Shown: positions 41,893-50,055 of the stretch, in pieces
How the letters are laid out: every line of letters starts with the position of its first letter
Numbering within the stretch: the first letter of the stretch is position 1
DNA from: Streptomyces caniscabiei
GTDB lineage: Bacteria > Actinomycetota > Actinomycetes > Streptomycetales > Streptomycetaceae
DNA length: 64,000 nt
Assembly: GCF_014930365.1 (NCBI RefSeq)
Contig: NZ_JABXWI010000009.1
Span: 248,001 to 312,000, forward strand
Direction of reading: 5' to 3'
Program-made: the position numbers and the translations under genes
The notes under the pieces: generated by a model
Seen by the model: the letters and a program-made list of their open reading frames with translations, nothing else
Told to the model about the DNA's origin: nothing
Database searches by the model: none

Positions 41893-41928
41893 AAAAAAAG
41901 GGGGCCCCGCCTTTCGGCGAGGCCCCCT
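41893..41928 (-). terminator. Rho-independent terminator of the ABC operon
   Basis: On the minus strand a 12-13 bp stem (41900-41928, one mismatch, TTT loop region) is followed by seven T (41893-41899), 10 bp after the permease stop. This is an unusually classical terminator for Streptomyces. Confidence 0.9.
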
Positions 41929-41937
41929 CACGGTGTG

Positions 41938-43182
41938 TCAGGAACCGCTCTTGCGCTTGTTCCACACGTCGAACCCGACGGCCGCCAGCAGGGCCAGGCC
42001 CTTGATGACCTGCTGCCAGTCGGTGCCGACGCTGAGGAGGTTCATGCCGTTGTTCAGCACGCCGAGGACGAGACCACCGATGATCGCGCCGAGGACGGTG
42101 CCGACACCGCCGCTCATGGACGCGCCACCGATGAACGCCGAGGCGATGGCCTCCAGTTCGTAGCTCAGACCCGCCTTCGGCGAGGCCGCGTTGAGGCGGG
42201 CGGCGATCGCCAGACCGGCCAGGGCCGCGAGCACGCCCATGTTGACGAAGACCAGGAAGGTGACCTTCTTGTCCTTCACACCGGAGAGCTTCGCGGCCGG
42301 CAGGTTGCCGCCGATCGCGTAGATGTGCCGGCCGAAGACGGAGTTGCGCATCAGGTAGCCGTAGCCGACGACCAGCGCGCCCAGGACCAGCAGGATGATC
42401 GGCGCGCCCTTGTAGCTGGCCAGCAGCATGGTCACGGTGAGCAGCGCGGCCACGATGGCGACCAGCTTGAGCAGGAAGATGTTGCGCGGCGCCACGTCGA
42501 GCGCGAACTCCTGCTGACGCTTGCGGTCACGCATCTCCTGGATGACCACGAAGGCGATCAGGGTGAAGCCCAGCAGCAGCGTGATGTTGTGGTAGTTGGT
42601 CGTGGGGCCGGCCTCGGGCAGGAAGCCGTTGCCCATCTTCTGCAGGCCGTCGGGGAACGGGCCGAGGGTCTGGCCCTCCAGCAGGATCTCCGTGACACCG
42701 CGGAAGACGAGCATGCCGGCGAGGGTGACGATGAACGACGGTATCCCGAGATACGCGATGAAGAACCCTTGTGCCGCGCCCGCGACCGCGCCCGCCATCA
42801 GACAGAGGACCACGGCGAGCGGCCAGGGCACGTCGTGCTGCACCGTCAGCACGGCCGCGAACGCGCCCACGAAGGCCGTGAGCGAACCGACCGACAGGTC
42901 GATGTGGCCCGCGACGATCACCAGCATCATGCCGATCGCGAGGATCAGGATGTAGCTGTTCTGCAGGACCAGGTTGGACACGTTGCGCGGCAGCAGCAGG
43001 TCGCCGTCGGTCAGGATCGCGAAGAAGGCCACGATCAGACCGAGGGCGATCAGCATGCCGTACTGCCGCATGTTGCGGCGCATGCCGTCCAGCATCAGCT
43101 GCAACAGGCCGCCGCCCGTGGCCGATCCGGTGCCGCCCGGCGGCGCCGGGGCCGGGCTCTTGGCGGTCACATCCGTGCTCAT
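41938..43182 (-). CDS. mmsB: sugar ABC transporter permease (MmsB/XylH type)
   Basis: A 414-residue BPD_transp_2-family permease. ATG 43182 overlaps the ATPase stop (ATGA). It has about ten membrane helices, with the family motifs GHIDLSVGSLTAFVGAF and IGGNLPAAKLSGV (the cytoplasmic coupling loop), and IASAFIGGASMSGG near the end. It is the membrane part of a ChvE-type monosaccharide importer. Its gene ends the operon. Confidence 0.93.
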   Translation of the reverse strand: MSTDVTAKSPAPAPPGGTGSATGGGLLQLMLDGMRRNMRQYGMLIALGLIVAFFAILTDGDLLLPRNVSNLVLQNSYILILAIGMMLVIVAGHIDLSVGSLTAFVGAFAAVLTVQHDVPWPLAVVLCLMAGAVAGAAQGFFIAYLGIPSFIVTLAGMLVFRGVTEILLEGQTLGPFPDGLQKMGNGFLPEAGPTTNYHNITLLLGFTLIAFVVIQEMRDRKRQQEFALDVAPRNIFLLKLVAIVAALLTVTMLLASYKGAPIILLVLGALVVGYGYLMRNSVFGRHIYAIGGNLPAAKLSGVKDKKVTFLVFVNMGVLAALAGLAIAARLNAASPKAGLSYELEAIASAFIGGASMSGGVGTVLGAIIGGLVLGVLNNGMNLLSVGTDWQQVIKGLALLAAVGFDVWNKRKSGS

Positions 43183-44729
43183 CGGGTTACCTCTTTGTCC
43201 TTCGTCATCTGGCGCATCAGCGATTCCTGCGTGGCCTCGGCACGCGAGAACTCGCCTGTCAGCCGTCCCGCCGCCATGGTGTAGATGCGGTCGCACATCC
43301 CGAGGAGCTCCGGCAGCTCCGAGGAGATGAAGACGACCGCCTTGCCTTCGGCGGCAAGCTTGTCGATGACCGTGTAGATCTCGTACTTGGCGCCGACGTC
43401 GATACCGCGCGTCGGCTCGTCCAGGATCAGCACGTCCGGACCGGCGAAGATCCACTTGCTGAGGACGACCTTCTGCTGGTTGCCGCCGGACAGCTTGCCC
43501 ACCGGCTCGAACACCGTCGGTGCCTTGATGTTCATGGTCTTGCGGTAGCGCTCGGCGACCTGACGTTCCTCGTGCTCGTCGACGACGCCCCGCTTGGCGA
43601 CCTTGTTCAGGGCGGTCAGCGAGATGTTCCGGTTGATCGTGTCGATCAGGTTGAGGCCGTAGTGCTTTCGGTCCTCGGTGACGTACGCGATGCCGTGCTT
43701 GACGGCCTCGGCGACCGACTTCGTACGGATCTCGGTGCCGTCCTTCAGGACCGTGCCGCCCGCGTAGCGGCCGTAGGTCCGGCCGAAGACGCTCATCGCG
43801 AGTTCCGTGCGGCCGGCGCCCATGAGGCCCGCGATCCCGACGATCTCCCCGCGCCGCACCTGGATCGACACGTTGTCGACGACCTTGCGCTGCTGGTCGA
43901 TGGGGTGGAGCACGGTCCAGTCGCGGATCTCCAGGGCCGGTGCCGCCTCCACCTCCGTCTCGTGCGGGGTGCGGTCGGGGAACCGGTTGTCGAGGTCGCG
44001 GCCCACCATGCCGCTGATGATCCGGTCCTCGGTGGTCTCCGCGGACTTCACGTCCAGCGTCTCGATCGACTTCCCGTCGCGGATGATCGTCACCGAGTCG
44101 GCGACCTTGCGGATCTCGTTGAGCTTGTGGGAAATGATGATCGAGGTGATGCCCTGCTTCTTCAACTCCAGGATCAGATCGAGGAGTTTGCCGCTGTCCT
44201 CGTCGTTCAGGGCGGCGGTCGGCTCGTCCAGGATGAGCAGCTTCACCTTCTTGGACAGGGCCTTGGCGATCTCCACCAGCTGCTGCTTGCCCACGCCGAT
44301 GTCGGTGACCCGGGTCTCGGGGTGGTCGTCGAGACCGACCCTGCGCAGCAACTGCGTCGCGTGCCGCAGGGTCTCCCGCCAGTCGATGAACCCGCCCTTG
44401 GCGTGCTCGTTGCCGAGGAAGATGTTCTCCGCCAGGGAGAGGTACGGCGACAGCGCCAGCTCCTGGTGGATGATGACGATGCCGCGCTGCTCGCTCGCGC
44501 GGATGTCCTTGAACTCGCAGACCTCTCCCTCGAAGAGGATCTCGCCCTCGTAGCTGCCGTGCGGATGGACACCGGAGAGCACCTTCATCAAGGTGGACTT
44601 CCCGGCGCCGTTCTCACCGCAGATCGCGTGGACCTCGCCCTGGCGGACGGTCAGGGTGACGTCCGACAGCGCTTTGACGCCGGGAAAGGTCTTGACGATC
44701 GAGCGCATTTCCAGGACGGGTCCCGCCAT
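43179..44729 (-). CDS. mmsA: sugar ABC transporter ATPase (MmsA/XylG type)
   Basis: A 516-residue double-cassette ATPase from ATG 44729. First cassette: Walker A GENGAGKST, signature-like IGVGKQQLVE, Walker B LLILDEPTAAL. Second cassette: degenerate Walker A (AGLMGAGRTELA), signature LSGGNQQKV, and Walker B LILDEPTRGID. This asymmetry is normal for CUT2 sugar transporters. It lies 32 bp after the binding protein gene and overlaps the permease. Confidence 0.95.
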   Translation of the reverse strand: MAGPVLEMRSIVKTFPGVKALSDVTLTVRQGEVHAICGENGAGKSTLMKVLSGVHPHGSYEGEILFEGEVCEFKDIRASEQRGIVIIHQELALSPYLSLAENIFLGNEHAKGGFIDWRETLRHATQLLRRVGLDDHPETRVTDIGVGKQQLVEIAKALSKKVKLLILDEPTAALNDEDSGKLLDLILELKKQGITSIIISHKLNEIRKVADSVTIIRDGKSIETLDVKSAETTEDRIISGMVGRDLDNRFPDRTPHETEVEAAPALEIRDWTVLHPIDQQRKVVDNVSIQVRRGEIVGIAGLMGAGRTELAMSVFGRTYGRYAGGTVLKDGTEIRTKSVAEAVKHGIAYVTEDRKHYGLNLIDTINRNISLTALNKVAKRGVVDEHEERQVAERYRKTMNIKAPTVFEPVGKLSGGNQQKVVLSKWIFAGPDVLILDEPTRGIDVGAKYEIYTVIDKLAAEGKAVVFISSELPELLGMCDRIYTMAAGRLTGEFSRAEATQESLMRQMTKDKEVTR

Positions 44730-44761
44730 GGTCGTGCCTTCCAATCAGTTGGTGCCGGCGG

Positions 44762-45874
44762 TTACTTGAGGTCGCCGGCCTTGATGTAGCCGGAGTCGAC
44801 GACGACCTTCTGGTAGTTGGTCTTGTCGACGGCGACCGGCTCAAGCAGGTAGGCCGGGATGACCTTGGAGCCGTTGTCGTAGGTCTCGGTGTCGTTGGTC
44901 TCGGGCTTCTTGTCGTTCAGCAGCGCGTCGACCATGTTCGAGGCCACCTTGGCGAGCTCGCGGGTGTCCTTGTAGACGGTCATCGACTGCTCGTCCGCGA
45001 TGATCGACTTCACCGAGGCGACCTCGGCGTCCTGGCCGGTGACGATCGGCAGCGGCTTGTCCTTGGAGCCGTAGCCGTCGGACTTCAGCGCGGAGAGGAT
45101 ACCGATGGAGATGCCGTCGTACGGCGAGAGGACGGCGTCGACCTTGCCGCTCTTGTAGTCCTTGGTGAGGATGTCGTCCATGCGGCGCTGGGCGGTGGCG
45201 CCGTCCCAGCGCAGGGTGGTGACCTTGGTGATGTCGGTCTCGCCGGACTTCACGACCAGCTGCTTCTTGTCGATGAACGGCTTGAGGACGTTCATCGCGC
45301 CGTTGAAGAAGTAGCGGGTGTTGTTGTCGTCGTTGGAGCCGGCGAACAGCTCGATGTTGAACGGGCCCTTCTTGGAGCCGTCCTTGAGGCCGAGCTTCTC
45401 GACGATGTAGTCGGCCTGGAGCTCGCCGACCTTCTCGTTGTCGAAGGAGGCGTAGTAGTCGACGTTCTCGGTGCCGAGGATCAGCCGGTCGTAGGAGATG
45501 ACCGGGATGTTCGCGTCCTTGGCCTGCTGGAGCACGTTGTTCATCGACTTGTTGTCGATCGCCGCGACGATCAGGGCCTTCACACCCTGCGTGATCATGT
45601 TCTCGATCTGGGAGACCTGCTTGGCGGGGTCGTCCTCGCCGAAGACCAGCTGGGTCTTGTAGCCCTTGGACTTCAGGTCCGCGACGACGTTGTCGCCGTC
45701 GGCGATCCACCGCTCGGAGGACTTGGTCGGCATCGAGATGCCGATGGTGGCGCCCTCCGTGCTGCCGCTCTCGTCCTTGCTGCCACCCTCGCCGCTCTGG
45801 CCGCAGGCGGACAGAGTGAGGGCGAGAGAGGCGGCGGAGGCTATGGCGGCGAGTGCGGCTCGGCGAGTACGCAT
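44762..45874 (-). CDS. chvE: ChvE-type monosaccharide-binding lipoprotein
   Basis: A 370-residue Peripla_BP_4 protein. ATG 45874 is chosen among three close ATGs because AAGGA lies 8-9 bases before it. Signal peptide with lipobox LSAC. The mature part has TIGISMPTKSSERWIADGDN, VIVAAIDNKS-like IVAAIDNKSMNN and ISYDRLILGTENVDYYASFDN, typical of the ChvE/XylF group that binds xylose, arabinose, galactose or glucose. First gene of the importer operon. Confidence 0.93.
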   Translation of the reverse strand: MRTRRAALAAIASAASLALTLSACGQSGEGGSKDESGSTEGATIGISMPTKSSERWIADGDNVVADLKSKGYKTQLVFGEDDPAKQVSQIENMITQGVKALIVAAIDNKSMNNVLQQAKDANIPVISYDRLILGTENVDYYASFDNEKVGELQADYIVEKLGLKDGSKKGPFNIELFAGSNDDNNTRYFFNGAMNVLKPFIDKKQLVVKSGETDITKVTTLRWDGATAQRRMDDILTKDYKSGKVDAVLSPYDGISIGILSALKSDGYGSKDKPLPIVTGQDAEVASVKSIIADEQSMTVYKDTRELAKVASNMVDALLNDKKPETNDTETYDNGSKVIPAYLLEPVAVDKTNYQKVVVDSGYIKAGDLK

Positions 45875-46010
45875 GATCATCATCCTTGATGTCTTGAAGG
45901 CCTGGAACGTTCTGGCGAGGACGGCGCTTCATGAGCCGAAAGCTGCCAGAGAAGATGTGGGGGATTCTGTGTGACTGCGTCTTCTTCTGTGAAGACAGTT
46001 GGCCGGTTCG

Positions 46011-46979
46011 TTATGAGGGAATTCCGAATCGCTTCAGTTCGCCGGGCAGCCGGGTGCCGAGCGGCGCCATGTCGCCGTCCGCTCCGTGCCGCGCGAGGAG
46101 GTCCAGAGCGAGCCGGCCGCGCCGGACGCGTTCCTTGGCCGTGGACAGCGTGAGGTCCCGCATGTGGTGCCCGTAGGGGTAGATCCCGGGGGCCTTCGAG
46201 AGACCGAACTTCAGGTAGATCGGCGCGCCGCGCCGGATCAGCTCGGCGACCTCGTACATCCGGACATAGCCGCCGAGGTCGTCGGGCGCCTCGATGTACA
46301 TGTCCATGGGCGCGCCGGAGACCCGCCGGATCTCCGTGAGGTGGTCGAGCGTGAGGTCGCTCGGCACGTTGATCGAGTCGCCGCCGAGGTTCTCGTACAC
46401 GGCGTACGCGGTGGGGTTCACCGGTCCGATCAGCGCCGACACCTTGAAGGTCGTGTCGGCCGGGATGATCCCCTCCACACGCGCCCGGTGCAGCGTCCAC
46501 AGCACGCCCTCGTCGGCGACGAGCAGGCACTTCACGCCCAGCTCGGTCGCGCGCACGGCGTCCTCGACACAGCCGGCGACCGCGTCGTGGCCCCGGGCGC
46601 GGAGGCCCGCGCCCTTGGAGTCCGTACGGGTGGAGGCGCCGATGTCCCAGGTGCCGCGGGGGCCGGTGAAGAGGCAGAGCTCGATGTCGCGCTCGGCCGT
46701 CGCCTCCACCATCTCGGTGATCTCGGCGTCGGTGAGCATCCACACACCGCTGCCCTGGCTGATCCGGTGGATCGGGACGTCGAGCCGCGAGGCCTCCTTG
46801 AGGACCACGGCGAGCGCCTCGGGCCCCTCCACGGAGGGCACCTCGGTGCGCCAGCGGCCGCCACCGGGGAAGATGTGCGGTGAGGCGTCGGAAGGGTCGA
46901 GGGCGGGTGCGTTCAGCCCGAGAGCGGCGAGGGCCTGCTCGCCGGGTCGGCGCGGCGCCGGAGCGGTGGTGTCGGTCAC
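46011..46979 (-). CDS. TIM-barrel-like protein of unknown function
   Basis: A 322-residue protein from GTG 46979 with AAGGA upstream. It reads as a soluble beta/alpha barrel: VPIHRISQGSGVWML, LCLFTGPRGTWDI, VKCLLVADEGVLW, FKVSALIGPVNPTAY, DMYIEAPDDLGGYV, IYLKFGLSKAPGIYPYG appear as successive strand ends with charged residues, as in barrel enzymes. It has some resemblance to the peptidase-U32 fold group, but I cannot assign it. A weak form of the IclR-type operator lies 28 bp upstream, and it neighbours sugar-acid genes, so an aldolase-like or epimerase-like step in that pathway is possible. Confidence 0.65.
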   Translation of the reverse strand: MTDTTAPAPRRPGEQALAALGLNAPALDPSDASPHIFPGGGRWRTEVPSVEGPEALAVVLKEASRLDVPIHRISQGSGVWMLTDAEITEMVEATAERDIELCLFTGPRGTWDIGASTRTDSKGAGLRARGHDAVAGCVEDAVRATELGVKCLLVADEGVLWTLHRARVEGIIPADTTFKVSALIGPVNPTAYAVYENLGGDSINVPSDLTLDHLTEIRRVSGAPMDMYIEAPDDLGGYVRMYEVAELIRRGAPIYLKFGLSKAPGIYPYGHHMRDLTLSTAKERVRRGRLALDLLARHGADGDMAPLGTRLPGELKRFGIPS

Positions 46980-47006
46980 AAGCTGTCCTTCTGGCTGGTC
47001 AGATTC

Positions 47007-47019
47007 GATATTTCGGACG
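47007..47019. promoter_or_regulatory. weak GAAATTTCGAACA-like site
   Basis: GATATTTCGGACG matches 10 of 13 positions of the 13-mer found at 21484 and 49318, and lies 28 bp upstream of the TIM-barrel-like gene. Confidence 0.35.
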
Positions 47020-47054
47020 AGGTTCGCGGCTCTTGGTGCACAAAGCTCTTGGGT

Positions 47055-47096
47055 GTACGCCGGTACGAAGTCGTCAGGTACCCCGTACCGGCGTAC
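47055..47096 (-). terminator. terminator of the dehydratase-dehydrogenase operon
   Basis: GTACGCCGGTACG (47055-47067) pairs perfectly with CGTACCGGCGTAC (47084-47096) over a 16-base loop, starting 15 bp beyond the dehydrogenase stop. Each arm is itself partly palindromic. Confidence 0.75.
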
Positions 47097-47110
47097 GGCT
47101 CAGGGGTGTG

Positions 47111-48133
47111 TCATGGCCGCAGCAGGACCTTGCCGACCGTCGGGTCGCCGGACCCCACCAGCTCGATGGCCTGCGGGAACTCCGCCAGCGGCAGCTCGTG
47201 CGTGACGAGCGGCAGAGGGTCCAGCAGTCCGGCTCCGAAGACCCGCACCGTGTGCGCCCACGCGTCCGGCGCCGCGCCGAACACCGTGTGCACCTCCAGC
47301 TGTCGTACGACGAGATCGGTCGGGTCGAGCCCGTCCGCGCCCGGCGCCGGGATGCCCGTCAGGACCAGCCGCCCGCCGCGCCGCAGCAGCGCGGCGGCCG
47401 TGCGCGCCGCGTCCGCGGACCCGGCGGTCTCGATGACCACGTCGAAGTCGCCCGGAAGCTCCTGGTCCTTGGTCCGGAAGTCGGTCGCGCCGAAGCGCTT
47501 CGACAGCTCCGCGCGGTCCGGACGGGTGCCCACGACGAGCAGCTCGGCGGGAGACGCCGCCTTCAAGAACTGAACGGCGAACATCCCGAGCGTCCCGGTC
47601 CCCACCACGGCGACCCGCTCACCCGGAACGGCGTTCGCCTTCAGCGCGGCGGCCGCGATGCACGCGGCCGGCTCCAGCAGCGCCGCCGCTGTCAGATCCG
47701 CGTCGTCCGGCAGGACGTGCAGCAGACGGGCGGGCAGGGTAAGGGTCGTGGCCATCGCGCCGGGCTGGGTGAACCCGGTCTCCTCGTACCCCGCGGAGCA
47801 CAGGGTGGTCTCGCCCGCGTGGCAGCGGTCGCACACCTGGCAGTTCCGGAAGCCTTCGCCAACTACCTTGCGCCCTACAAGAGTTGAAGGAACGCCGGCG
47901 CCGACCTCGACGACCGTCCCGGACCACTCGTGGCCCGGGGTGAGCGGGTAGCGGACGTACCCCTCCGGCCGGTTCCCCTGGAAGACCTCGCGGTCGCTGC
48001 CGCAGATCCCCGAGGCGTGCACCCGGACCAGGGCCTCGCTGGCCTCCGGCGGCCGGGCCTCGTGCGGGACGAGCCGGTGCTCGCCCGGTGCCTCGATGAC
48101 GACGGCGCTGGCCGCGTCGGGGGAGGCGGTCAC
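47111..48133 (-). CDS. zinc-dependent alcohol/polyol dehydrogenase
   Basis: A 340-residue MDR enzyme; GTG 48133 overlaps the dehydratase stop (GTGA). Catalytic zinc ligands appear in GICGSDREVF (Cys) and TPGHEWSG (His-Glu). The structural zinc loop is CQVCDRCHAGETTLC, four Cys. NAD-binding motif VAVVGTGTLGMFAVQFL. This is the sorbitol/threonine/galactitol dehydrogenase type. Coupled to an aldonate-type dehydratase, it probably oxidises the sugar or a pathway intermediate. Confidence 0.9.
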   Translation of the reverse strand: MTASPDAASAVVIEAPGEHRLVPHEARPPEASEALVRVHASGICGSDREVFQGNRPEGYVRYPLTPGHEWSGTVVEVGAGVPSTLVGRKVVGEGFRNCQVCDRCHAGETTLCSAGYEETGFTQPGAMATTLTLPARLLHVLPDDADLTAAALLEPAACIAAAALKANAVPGERVAVVGTGTLGMFAVQFLKAASPAELLVVGTRPDRAELSKRFGATDFRTKDQELPGDFDVVIETAGSADAARTAAALLRRGGRLVLTGIPAPGADGLDPTDLVVRQLEVHTVFGAAPDAWAHTVRVFGAGLLDPLPLVTHELPLAEFPQAIELVGSGDPTVGKVLLRP

Positions 48134-49287
48134 TTGGCACCCTTGGGCTTGCGCTGCTCCCAGCCCTCGGCCCACAGGTCGAAGCGCGCCTGCTGCTGCG
48201 GGAACTCCGCCGCCGCCTCCACGTCCAGCTCGACCCCGAGGCCGGGCTTGTCGGAGAGATGGAAGTAGCCGTCCACGACCTCCGGGGCACCCGAGACGAC
48301 CTTCTTGATGTCCGCGTCGGCGAAGTCGTTGAAGTGCTCGAGGATCTTGAAGTTCGGGGCGGTGAAGCCGACCTGGAGGGAGGCAGCCGTCAGCACCGGG
48401 CCACCCACGTTGTGCGGCGCGACCAGCATGTAGTGCGTCTCCGCGGTGGCCGCCAGCTTGCGGGTCTCCCAGATGCCGCCGATGTGGCCGACGTCCGGCT
48501 GGATGATGTCCACGGCCTGGCTCTCGAAGAGCTCGCGGAACTCGATCCGGTCGTGGATCCGCTCACCCGTGGCCACCGGCATGTCGACCTTGGCGGCGAC
48601 CTTCTCCAGCGCCTTCAGGTTCTCCGGCGGCACCGGCTCCTCCAGCCACGCGGGCTTGAAGGGCGCGAGGTCCTTGGCGAGCCGCACGGCGGTCGAGGGC
48701 GAGAACCGGCCGTGCATCTCCAGCATCAGCTCGGCGTCCGGCCCGATGGCGTCGCGCACGGCCTCGATCAGCGAGACGGCGTACAGGCTCTGCTCGTGGT
48801 CCAGCTCGAAGTGGCCGGTCCCGAAGGGGTCGATCTTGAGCGCCTTGTAGCCGCGCTCCATCACGCCCCGCGCCGCCTTGTGGTACGCCTCGGGCGTGCG
48901 CTCGGTGGTGTACCAGCCGTTGGCGTACGCCTTGACCTTGTCGGTGACCTTGCCGCCCAGCAGCTGCCAGACGGGTACGCCGAGGGCCTTGCCCTTGATG
49001 TCCCAGCAGGCCATCTCGATGACGGCGATGCCGGACATCACGATCTCGCCGGCGCGCCCGTAGTCGCCGTACTTCATGCGCTTGACCAGATCCTCGACAG
49101 CGAACGGGTCGGAGCCGAGAATGTGGTTGGTCTTCGCCTCGTGCAGATAGCCGAGCAGCGCGTCGGTGTGGCCCAGCATGCGGGTCTCGCCGACTCCGGT
49201 GAGACCCTCGTCGGTGTGCACGAGGACGTAGGTCAGGTTTCGCCACGGCGTCCCGACCACGTGCGTGCTGATTCCCGTGATGCGCAC
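48130..49287 (-). CDS. enolase-superfamily sugar-acid dehydratase (MR/GalD-like)
   Basis: A 385-residue protein; GTG 49287 is chosen because AGGGAG lies just before and the conserved MR N-terminus (RITGISTHVVGTPW) follows. Barrel motifs: YKALKIDPFG (Lys region), LMLEMHGRFS (metal Glu plus His), AWLEEPVPPEN (metal Glu), VATGERIHDR (metal Glu), DIIQPDVGHIGG (Asp) and LVAPHNVGGP (catalytic His). The E-x-H of MLEMHGR corresponds to the DFHGR motif of galactonate dehydratase-like enzymes. It should convert an aldonic acid to a 2-keto-3-deoxy acid; the sugar is not certain. Confidence 0.9.
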   Translation of the reverse strand: MRITGISTHVVGTPWRNLTYVLVHTDEGLTGVGETRMLGHTDALLGYLHEAKTNHILGSDPFAVEDLVKRMKYGDYGRAGEIVMSGIAVIEMACWDIKGKALGVPVWQLLGGKVTDKVKAYANGWYTTERTPEAYHKAARGVMERGYKALKIDPFGTGHFELDHEQSLYAVSLIEAVRDAIGPDAELMLEMHGRFSPSTAVRLAKDLAPFKPAWLEEPVPPENLKALEKVAAKVDMPVATGERIHDRIEFRELFESQAVDIIQPDVGHIGGIWETRKLAATAETHYMLVAPHNVGGPVLTAASLQVGFTAPNFKILEHFNDFADADIKKVVSGAPEVVDGYFHLSDKPGLGVELDVEAAAEFPQQQARFDLWAEGWEQRKPKGAK

Positions 49288-49317
49288 GGTACTCCCTGCC
49301 CTCTGTAGTCCGTAGTT

Positions 49318-49330
49318 TGTTCGAAATTTC
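49318..49330 (-). promoter_or_regulatory. GAAATTTCGAACA operator-like site, exact copy
   Basis: TGTTCGAAATTTC on the plus strand is the exact inverse of 21484-21496. It lies 31 bp before the dehydratase start and downstream of the promoter at 49357-49386. Confidence 0.6.
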
Positions 49331-49337
49331 GTCGCTC

Positions 49338-49348
49338 GTTCGAAATTC
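49338..49348 (-). promoter_or_regulatory. second operator half-site
   Basis: GTTCGAAATTC repeats 10 bases of the 49318 site (GTTCGAAATT), centred 19-20 bp away, near two helical turns, suggesting cooperative binding by a tetrameric IclR protein. Confidence 0.5.
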
Positions 49349-49356
49349 TGGTCGTG

Positions 49357-49386
49357 ACAGTAAGGACGACCCGGTCGGAGTGTCAA
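49357..49386 (-). promoter_or_regulatory. promoter of the dehydratase-dehydrogenase operon
   Basis: On the minus strand TTGACA (49386-49381), 18-bp spacer, TACTGT (49362-49357). Transcription should begin near 49350, immediately before the two operator copies. Confidence 0.6.
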
Positions 49387-49918
49387 TGGGGTGAACACAC
49401 AACGGTTCGGGGCGACCCGCTCTGTCCGCGCCCCGGGAACGGTACGGGGTGATCCGGGGCCGGGTGAACCCGGCGCGCGGCATCCGGATGTGAGCGGTGT
49501 CCTTGGCGGGGTGTGGACGTCCAAGAAGCCCATGTCGGGGGCCGTGATGTCCGTTGCGTCCGTGGCGAGTTGGGGGCGGTGCGGCGATTTCCGGACGTGC
49601 TGGGGGTCCGGGGTTTCGGTCGCCGGCGACCGGTCGGGCTGTCGGAATGCGGGCTCTACCAGGCCGATCGCGCTGGACGGTGTTCCGGAAAGCGGCCGCG
49701 GGGCGACCCGCGTCATCGCGATCGGGCCAAAAGCCTGTTGCTTCGCAGGTGGGCGCCCCCGATCGCCGCCGTGGTGACCCGCGCGGCCCGTCGCGTTACG
49801 CAAACGTGACCGCCCTCCCTGCTGCAACCCTCTTGACCGCCGGGAATTGTTAGCGCTCACAATGACCTCCGCAACGCACCACTCATCGCCCGACGGCAAC
49901 CAAGGAGGTACGAGCGTC
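49387..49918. other. long intergenic region
   Basis: About 530 bp between the leftward dehydratase promoter and the rightward LacI leader. Open frames exist but have no codon-position bias or RBS that I trust. The right end holds the lac-type operator and the RBS of the leader peptide. Confidence 0.5.
49845..49864 (+). promoter_or_regulatory. lac-operator-like palindrome
   Basis: AATTGTTAGCGCTCACAATG: an almost perfect palindrome centred at AGCGCT, one base per arm away from the symmetric lac operator. A TTGACC hexamer lies at 49833-49838, so the site overlaps a probable promoter of the LacI-family gene; autorepression is likely. Confidence 0.75.
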
Positions 49919-49984
49919 GTGTCGGCTCTGCGTCAACTCGCCTTCCCCGTGGATGCCTTGGGGCGTTCCGGACTTACGGTATGA
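49919..49984 (+). CDS. possible 21-residue leader peptide before the LacI gene
   Basis: GTG 49919 has a perfect AAGGAGG at 49902-49908, ten bases upstream. The frame encodes 21 residues (MSALRQLAFPVDALGRSGLT plus V) and ends at 49984. The bases around its RBS (CCAAGGAGGTACG) are repeated before the LacI start at 50056, so this may be a small translated leader or a remnant of duplicated initiation signals. Confidence 0.4.
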   Translation: MSALRQLAFPVDALGRSGLTV

Positions 49985-50055
49985 AACCGGCGGCGCGGGA
50001 CAGCGCCTCCGCGACCCAGGTCTTATCGGCAGACGACCGCCAAGGAGGTACGGCC

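Noticed and set aside
49391..49777. 128-codon plus-strand open frame in the dehydratase-LacI gap
   Set aside because: No ribosome binding site, unusual composition and several overlapping alternative frames; looks like chance openness of GC-rich DNA.
49981..50055. ATG 49981 as LacI start
   Set aside because: Adds 25 poorly conserved residues and ignores the strong AAGGAGG just before GTG 50056.
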